Shown here: positions 13,405 to 17,545 of the stretch, piece by piece
How positions within the stretch are numbered: position 1 is the stretch's first letter
How the letters are laid out: the number at the start of each line of letters is the position of its first letter
Assembly (NCBI GenBank): GCA_002344205.1
Contig: DDSZ01000032.1
Location: forward strand, 22,377-39,921
Direction: 5' to 3'
DNA length: 17,545 nucleotides
Source: Opitutaceae bacterium UBA2377
GTDB lineage: Bacteria > Verrucomicrobiota > Verrucomicrobiia > Opitutales > Opitutaceae
Program-made: the position numbers and the translations under genes
The notes under the pieces: model-generated
What the model saw: only the letters and a program-made list of their open reading frames with translations
Told to the model about the DNA's origin: nothing
Database searches by the model: none

Positions 13405-14256
13405 ATGGATCTCACCGACACCCACGTTCATTTGCTGCATCCGGACCGGTTCACCTATCCGTGGACGCACGGCGTGGCTGCGCTCCAGGGCCGGTTTGGG
13501 CTGGAGGAATACCGGGCGCAGGCGGCGCAGGCCAGGGGCCGGGCGCGCGTGCGCGGGGTGATTTTCATGGAGGGCGACGTGCCGCCCGCGCAGCTCGGGG
13601 CCGAAACGGAGTTTTTTGCGCGGCTGGCGGACAAGGACCGCGGCACGCCGGCGCTGATCGCGTTGGTGGCCGGGGCCGCGCCCGAGACGGCGGATTTTCC
13701 TGTGCAACTGGCGCGGATCGGCGCGGAAGCGCGGGTGCGGGCGCTGCGCCGCGTGCTGCACACGCAGCCGGACGCGGTGCTGGCTTCACCGCTGCTCGCG
13801 GAGAATCTGCGCCGGCTGCCTGCGGCGGGACTGGCTTTTGAACTCTGCGTGCGGCCGCGGCAGCTCGCGTTGGTGGCGGCGCTCGTGTCGACGTGTCCGC
13901 AGACGCAGTTCGTGCTCAACCACTGCGGCGCGCCGGACGTGGCCGGCGGCGATCTCAACGCCTGGCGCGAGGGCATCCGCGAGCTGGCGCTGCGGCCAAA
14001 CGTGGCCTGCAAGTTTTCCGGGCTCGGCAGCCTGGCGAATCCGGCGCTGCCGCTGACGCCGCAGGTGCGGCCGGTGTTCGAGCACTGCTTGGAATGTTTT
14101 TATCCGGAGCGGCTGCTCTGGGGCAGCGACTGGCCGGTGAGCGCGGACCTCAAGGCGTGGGTGGAAACGACCGTCGATCTGCTGGCACCGCTCAGTGACC
14201 ACGAGCAGCAGGCGATCGCGGCCGGCAATGTCGGGCGGATTTACGGGATGAATTGA
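13405..14256 (+). CDS. amidohydrolase family protein (Amidohydro_2, lactonase-like)
   Basis: A 283-residue TIM-barrel hydrolase of the COG3618/PF04909 type, which includes L-fuconolactonase and 2-pyrone-4,6-dicarboxylate lactonase. Metal-site motifs are DTHVHL at the N-terminus (H7, H9), FVLNHCGAP (H173) and LLWGSDWPV (D242); NVGRIYG closes the barrel. A sugar-lactone or related small carboxylate ester is the likely kind of substrate; the sequence does not fix which. It is cytoplasmic, with no signal peptide. It follows the solute-binding-type gene by 9 bp. The stop codon's last base starts a short intergenic repeat (14256-14288). Confidence 0.9.
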   Translation: MDLTDTHVHLLHPDRFTYPWTHGVAALQGRFGLEEYRAQAAQARGRARVRGVIFMEGDVPPAQLGAETEFFARLADKDRGTPALIALVAGAAPETADFPVQLARIGAEARVRALRRVLHTQPDAVLASPLLAENLRRLPAAGLAFELCVRPRQLALVAALVSTCPQTQFVLNHCGAPDVAGGDLNAWREGIRELALRPNVACKFSGLGSLANPALPLTPQVRPVFEHCLECFYPERLLWGSDWPVSADLKAWVETTVDLLAPLSDHEQQAIAAGNVGRIYGMN

Positions 14257-14288
14257 TCCGCCTTCGCCCAGCCTACGGCGCGACAAGG
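14256..14288 (+). repeat. interspersed repeat, copy B
   Basis: A second, diverged copy of the element at 9976-10006 (24 of 31 positions shared, opposite orientation). It directly follows the amidohydrolase stop, with CCGCC…GGCG partly complementary arms. It may serve as the 3' end of the preceding transcript. Confidence 0.5.
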
Positions 14289-14322
14289 TGACGCCAGCGA
14301 CATCGGAGTGTGCAGAAAGCTA

Positions 14323-14363
14323 TGACAAGCATACTTGACAAGTGACAAGTTTGCTTTACACAA
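14323..14363 (+). promoter_or_regulatory. promoter with three TGACAAG repeats for the membrane/XRE cassette
   Basis: A consensus -35 TTGACA sits at 14335-14340. A -10 is weak: TTTACA or ACACAA downstream, neither with ideal spacing. TGACAAG occurs three times in direct orientation, at 14323-14329, 14336-14342 and 14343-14349. The last two are in tandem and overlap the -35, and ACTTG-A-CAAGT (14333-14343) forms a small palindrome. Repressor binding here would block RNA polymerase; autoregulation by the XRE protein encoded downstream is the obvious hypothesis. Confidence 0.5.
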
Positions 14364-14370
14364 GTTGCCC

Positions 14371-14814
14371 ATGAAGAAACTCAACACGATCGAGTCGTTG
14401 ATTTTGTTTTCAGGCCACTATGCCTGGAAGAAAGATTTTAGGCTGAGCCTCTGGCTGCTTCTAGCCGGAGCCAGCTATGGTGCCGGTGTGACCTGGCTGC
14501 GCAACGCGCCGGAAGCCGGCATGTATCTGCGGCTGGCGGTCGCGTTGTTTCCCCTTCTGCCGACGTTGTTGTATATCCGGAGCTGGATGCGGTTCATGCG
14601 CGGACTCGATGAACTGCAGCGCCGTCTGCAACTGGAGGTGTGGCTGTTCGCAGCCCTGGGCACGGTGCTGACGGGGGTGGTGATCTCGGTGTTGGGGAGT
14701 CAGGCGGTGCCGCTGGGTCCGCTGGCCGGCGGGCTGGGTGTCGGCGGGTCGTTCTTTATCATGCTCGGCCTGTGGACCGTCGGCAGCATCATCGCCATCC
14801 GCCGTTACCGATGA
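14371..14814 (+). CDS. small four-helix membrane protein, first gene of XRE cassette
   Basis: A 147-residue protein with four predicted membrane segments (about 26-47, 52-71, 92-112 and 118-143). A cytoplasmic charged stretch RSWMRFMRGLDELQRRLQLE lies between helices 2 and 3. The DELQRR-type loop is familiar from uncharacterised membrane proteins encoded next to small XRE regulators; function unknown. The ATG at 14371 (MKKLNTIESL) was chosen because an upstream in-frame ATG at 14335 cannot be right: there is none (14335 is TTG, part of the -35). The stop overlaps the regulator's ATG by 4 bp (ATGA), so the two are translationally coupled. Confidence 0.82.
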   Translation: MKKLNTIESLILFSGHYAWKKDFRLSLWLLLAGASYGAGVTWLRNAPEAGMYLRLAVALFPLLPTLLYIRSWMRFMRGLDELQRRLQLEVWLFAALGTVLTGVVISVLGSQAVPLGPLAGGLGVGGSFFIMLGLWTVGSIIAIRRYR

Positions 14815-15005
14815 AAAACCGGTTGAAAGAACTGCGAACAGAGCGCGATTGGTCGCAGGGCGACCTCGCCGACGAGCTGGGCGTGTCGCGGCAAACGATC
14901 AACGCCATCGAGACCGAAAAATACGACCCCAGTCTGCCGCTGGCCTTCAGCATCGCGCGGCTGTTCAAGAAGCCGATTGAGGAAATTTTTAATCCCGAAA
15001 AATAA
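14811..15005 (+). CDS. small XRE/Cro-C1 family transcriptional regulator
   Basis: A 64-residue protein that is little more than a five-helix HTH_3 domain. KNRLKELRTERDWSQGDLAD is followed by the recognition helix region ELGVSRQTINAIETEKYDPS, then LPLAFSIARLFKKPIEEIF. This is the short YozG-like class, often paired with membrane-protein genes. It presumably binds DNA as a dimer, and the TGACAAG repeats upstream of the cassette are the best candidate site. The start overlaps the previous stop by 4 bp, and the next gene starts 14 bp after its stop. Confidence 0.93.
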   Translation: MKNRLKELRTERDWSQGDLADELGVSRQTINAIETEKYDPSLPLAFSIARLFKKPIEEIFNPEK

Positions 15006-15018
15006 ACCCAAACTCCTT

Positions 15019-15408
15019 ATGCCCGGATCAACGTCACTCTTCGCCAACCGGCTGCTGAAAATTGCGGGCTGGTTCAACCTGGCCATCGCCGCGGGCATGC
15101 TCGTGCTGGATGCCGTGCTGGACCGCAGCAACTGGACCACGATCTCAATGGTGATCGCGGCCGGGTTGGTCATGATCTTTGCCGCCCGCGCGGTGCCCAA
15201 CGACGAACGGATCGAACAGTTGAAACTCAAGGCGGCCAAAGCCGGCCTCCTGCTGGGACTGCTCGGCGCGATGCTGGCAAATTTTTACGCCACCCTGAAC
15301 GGGAAGCCCATGCCATGGTCCGCGTTTGACCTGATGATTGTGATTCTGCTTATCGCGCTGGGGTCCTACCGTTACTGGCGCTGGCAGGACGCGCGGCCGC
15401 ACCCTTGA
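15019..15408 (+). CDS. small four-helix membrane protein, last gene of XRE cassette
   Basis: A 129-residue protein with four hydrophobic segments (about 13-31, 39-57, 76-94 and 102-120), short charged linkers (PNDERIEQLKLKAAKAG) and a basic C-terminus (YRYWRWQDARPHP). No family is recognised. The ATG at 15019 follows the regulator stop by 14 bp; the frame is open further upstream but overlaps the regulator in another frame. Its place in the cassette suggests a function joined to the 147-residue membrane protein, for example a two-component membrane complex. No similarity between the two is obvious by eye. Confidence 0.78.
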   Translation: MPGSTSLFANRLLKIAGWFNLAIAAGMLVLDAVLDRSNWTTISMVIAAGLVMIFAARAVPNDERIEQLKLKAAKAGLLLGLLGAMLANFYATLNGKPMPWSAFDLMIVILLIALGSYRYWRWQDARPHP

Positions 15409-15466
15409 GCGTTTGCGCGATGCAGACGTTGGGCGTGTCATAGGCGGGCGGGCGGACGCTCCGGGG

Positions 15467-15494
15467 TTGCAGTTTGGGGCCGACAGCCTAGACA
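15467..15494 (+). promoter_or_regulatory. candidate cstA promoter
   Basis: TTGCAG (15467-15472), a 16-bp spacer and TAGACA (15489-15494) lie 37 bp before the cstA ATG. The layout is the same as the candidate tRNA-Glu promoter (TTGC…N16…TAG…). No CRP-type site was recognised in the 123-bp gap. Confidence 0.35.
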
Positions 15495-15531
15495 GGCGGC
15501 GTTTCCGGATTCGTTTTACCAACCCCACCGC

Positions 15532-17373
15532 ATGCAAACCCTTCTGATCGCGCTGCTCAGCGGCTTCGGCTTCATCGTCGCCTACCACACCTATGGCCGC
15601 TGGCTCGGGCAAAAAATCTTCAAGCTCTCGGCCGACTGGGTGTGCCCCTCGCACCGGCTGAACGACGGCCAGGACTATGTGCCGACGCGGAAGGGCGTGG
15701 TGTTTGGGCATCATTTCACGTCCATCGCGGGCACGGGGCCGATCGTCGGCCCGGCCATCGCCATCATGTGGGGCTGGCTGCCGGCGCTGCTGTGGGTGGT
15801 CTTCGGTTCGATTTTTATTGGGGCGGTGCATGATCTCGGCGCGCTGGTCGTCTCGCTGCGCAACAACGGCCAGACGGTGGGCGACATCGCCGGTCGGGTG
15901 ATCAACCGCCGTGTGCGGCTGCTGTTTCTCTTCGTGCTGTTCATGGCGCTGACCATCGTGCTGGCGATCTTCGGCCTGGTGATCGCGTCGGTCTTCCGGC
16001 AGTTCCCGACGGCGATTTTCCCGTGCATGGTGCAGATCCCCATCGCGGTGATCATCGGCCGCTGGCTGCACCGCAAGGGCATGAACCTGTTGGTGCCGTC
16101 GCTGATCGCCCTGGCCCTGATGTATCTGACCGTAATCTACGGCGACGTCGGCTTGCTGCACGCGATCAACATGGAATTGGCCGGGTGGTCGTCATGGACC
16201 TGGGTGGTGGTGCTGCTGGTGTATTCCTACGTCGCCTCGGTGCTGCCGGTGTGGTCGTTGCTGCAGCCGCGCGATTACATCAACGCCCTGCAGCTCATCT
16301 CGGTGCTGGCGCTGCTGGTGGTGGGCCTGCTGGTGGCGGCGGTCGCGGGCGGCGCGCCGCTGGCGGACGGCACGCGGCCGGAGTTGGCGCTGGCCGCGCC
16401 GATGTTCAATTTCAACCCGGTGGGTGCGCCGGCGATGATCCCGTTTTTGTTCATCACGATCGCCTGCGGCGCGATCAGCGGTTTCCACTGCCTCGTGAGC
16501 AGCGGCACGAGCTCGAAGCAGCTCAAGAGCGAGCCGGACGCGCGCTTCGTGGGCTACGGCAGCATGCTGACGGAAGGCTTCCTCGCGGTGCTCGTCATCC
16601 TGGCGTGCGCGGCGGGCGTGGGGCTGGGGCTGGCGCAGGCCGACGGCACCGTGCTCACCGGCAGCGATGCGTGGCTCTCGCGCTACAGCGTGTGGTCGTC
16701 GCGGCTCGGCCCGCTGGTGGCGGCGTTTGTGGACGGCTCGTCGAATTTCCTGAAAGCGCTCGGGCTGCCCGGCACGATCGCGACGGCGCTGATGGGCGTG
16801 TTTGTCGCCTCCTTTGCCGGCACGACGCTCGACAGCGCGTGCCGTTTGCAGCGCTACGTGGTGCAGGAGCTGGCCGGCACGCTCGCGCCGAAGGCGCCGG
16901 GGCAGTTCGATTTTCTGGCCTGGCTGCGCAACAAGCACGGCGCGACGATCGTGGCGGTGGCGACGGCGGCTTTCATCGCGGCGATCCCGCCGCCCGGCAA
17001 AGACTGGGCGATGGCCAACGCCGGGCAGGGCGGGCTCATTCTCTGGCCGCTCTTTGGCGCGACGAACCAACTGCTCGGCGGGCTCTCGTTCCTCGTCATC
17101 ACCTTCTACCTCTGGCGGCGAAAGACGCCGGTGTGGTTCCTCGTGCTGCCGATGATCTTCATGCTGATCATGCCGGGCTGGGCGATGGTGTGGCAGGTCT
17201 TCATCGGCGGCGAGGGCAACCCTAGCTGGCTCAGCCAAGGGAACTGGCTGCTGGTCGGCATCGCGGTCGCCACCGTGCTGCTCGAGATTTGGATGATCAT
17301 CGAGGCCGTGCGGCTCTTCCCGCGCGTCAAGGGCGTGGTCGAGGACGGCGCGGTGCAGCTCGTGAAAGCCTGA
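15532..17373 (+). CDS. cstA: carbon starvation protein CstA family transporter
   Basis: A 613-residue polytopic inner-membrane protein with well over a dozen hydrophobic segments. Family motifs are YHTYGRWLGQKIF, GHHFTSIAGTGPIVGPAIA (about 60-78), IFIGAVHDLGALVVSLRNNG, ITIACGAISGFHCLVSSGTS, FAGTTLDSACRLQRY and LFGATNQLLGGLSF. CstA/BtsT (YjiY) proteins import peptides or pyruvate, typically under carbon limitation. At 613 residues it is shorter than E. coli CstA (about 700), like many non-enterobacterial members. The ATG at 15532 opens directly into the first membrane helix. No CstR- or BtsS/R-type regulator lies next to it in the window. Substrate (peptide or pyruvate) is undecided. Confidence 0.95.
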   Translation: MQTLLIALLSGFGFIVAYHTYGRWLGQKIFKLSADWVCPSHRLNDGQDYVPTRKGVVFGHHFTSIAGTGPIVGPAIAIMWGWLPALLWVVFGSIFIGAVHDLGALVVSLRNNGQTVGDIAGRVINRRVRLLFLFVLFMALTIVLAIFGLVIASVFRQFPTAIFPCMVQIPIAVIIGRWLHRKGMNLLVPSLIALALMYLTVIYGDVGLLHAINMELAGWSSWTWVVVLLVYSYVASVLPVWSLLQPRDYINALQLISVLALLVVGLLVAAVAGGAPLADGTRPELALAAPMFNFNPVGAPAMIPFLFITIACGAISGFHCLVSSGTSSKQLKSEPDARFVGYGSMLTEGFLAVLVILACAAGVGLGLAQADGTVLTGSDAWLSRYSVWSSRLGPLVAAFVDGSSNFLKALGLPGTIATALMGVFVASFAGTTLDSACRLQRYVVQELAGTLAPKAPGQFDFLAWLRNKHGATIVAVATAAFIAAIPPPGKDWAMANAGQGGLILWPLFGATNQLLGGLSFLVITFYLWRRKTPVWFLVLPMIFMLIMPGWAMVWQVFIGGEGNPSWLSQGNWLLVGIAVATVLLEIWMIIEAVRLFPRVKGVVEDGAVQLVKA

Positions 17374-17388
17374 GTCCAAACAGAGAAA

Positions 17389-17405
17389 CTCCCCCGCCGC
17401 GGGAG
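17389..17405 (+). terminator. weak hairpin after cstA
   Basis: CTCCC and GGGAG flank a 7-nt GC-rich loop, with AACGTTTT just downstream. It lies 16 bp after the cstA stop and only 13 bp before the next ATG. It may be an attenuating hairpin rather than a full terminator. Confidence 0.3.
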
Positions 17406-17418
17406 AACGTTTTGTCCC

Positions 17419-17545
17419 ATGAGCACCGTTACCCAGCCCCTGATCACCGAGCAACAGAAGCAGCAGTTCCGCGACGAAGGCTGGATGCTTCTGCCGGGCG
17501 TCGTGCCCGCGGCGCACCTGGAGATGATGCGCGAGGTCTGCGGCC
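17419..17545 (+). CDS. phytanoyl-CoA dioxygenase (PhyH) family protein, 3' end outside window
   Basis: Only the first 42 codons are present. The sequence LITEQQKQQFRDEGWMLLPGVVPAAHLEMMREV is the usual N-terminal helix and first strand of PhyH-type Fe(II)/2-oxoglutarate dioxygenases, which commonly begin '…EEQ…F…GY…LPGVL…L'. The metal-binding HxD…H residues would lie beyond the window, so activity cannot be judged. It starts 45 bp after cstA on the same strand. Confidence 0.75.
   Translation, partial: MSTVTQPLITEQQKQQFRDEGWMLLPGVVPAAHLEMMREVCG

Noticed and set aside
16192..17517. Minus-strand open frame opposite cstA and the PhyH start
   Set aside because: Arg/His-rich shadow of the membrane-protein codons of cstA; no recognisable domain and no start context.

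Overview
The window is high-GC DNA (visibly about 65-70% in coding regions) packed with codirectional genes, most of which lack a clear Shine-Dalgarno sequence. The gene mix is a two-domain DUF4140/DUF4139 (MuiA-like) protein, an SGNH sialate O-acetylesterase, a PqiA-domain protein, an unusually short UvrC, a CstA transporter and a PhyH-family oxygenase. Several families of intergenic palindromes are also present. Together these suggest a chromosomal segment of a Verrucomicrobiota bacterium, probably Opitutaceae-like. That placement is an inference from gene content and style; no marker gene in the window settles it.

Layout. (1) 1-2842, plus strand: a 5'-truncated type I/II L-asparaginase, an unrecognised 412-aa protein and a TRIC/UPF0126 membrane protein, with gaps of 2 bp and -4 bp, so likely one operon. 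(2) 2834-8450, minus strand: uvrC, sialate O-acetylesterase, the MuiA-like protein and the PqiA-domain protein, read right to left. The PqiA-like gene converges on the TRIC gene with a 9-bp overlap. (3) 8546-9874, plus: a cinA-type gene, divergent from uvrC. (4) 10087-10998, minus: purC. (5) 11116-11193: tRNA-Glu(TTC) with a strong terminator. It is followed by a 358-bp gene-free stretch that contains small palindromes and a 223-bp AT-rich element with perfect 30-bp terminal inverted repeats (MITE-like). (6) 11552-12058, minus: a GNAT acetyltransferase, divergent from (7) 12250-14256, plus: a signal-peptide-less solute-binding-fold protein and a metal-dependent amidohydrolase. Two perfect palindromes centred on CACGTG lie between (6) and (7). 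(8) 14371-15408, plus: a compact membrane protein / small XRE regulator / membrane protein cassette behind three TGACAAG repeats that overlap a consensus -35. (9) 15532-17373, plus: cstA. (10) 17419 to the end, plus: the start of a phytanoyl-CoA dioxygenase family gene.

Most of the window is housekeeping and metabolic: amino-acid deamidation, DNA repair, pyridine-nucleotide recycling, purine synthesis, a tRNA, and peptide/pyruvate uptake. The items most worth a second look are the minimal UvrC, which lacks the usual cysteine cluster and about 115 residues between the UVR and RNase H-like domains; the 223-bp inverted-repeat element abutting the GNAT stop codon; the twin palindromes; and the self-contained regulator/membrane cassette. 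No CRISPR array, phage gene cluster or complete transposase was seen.
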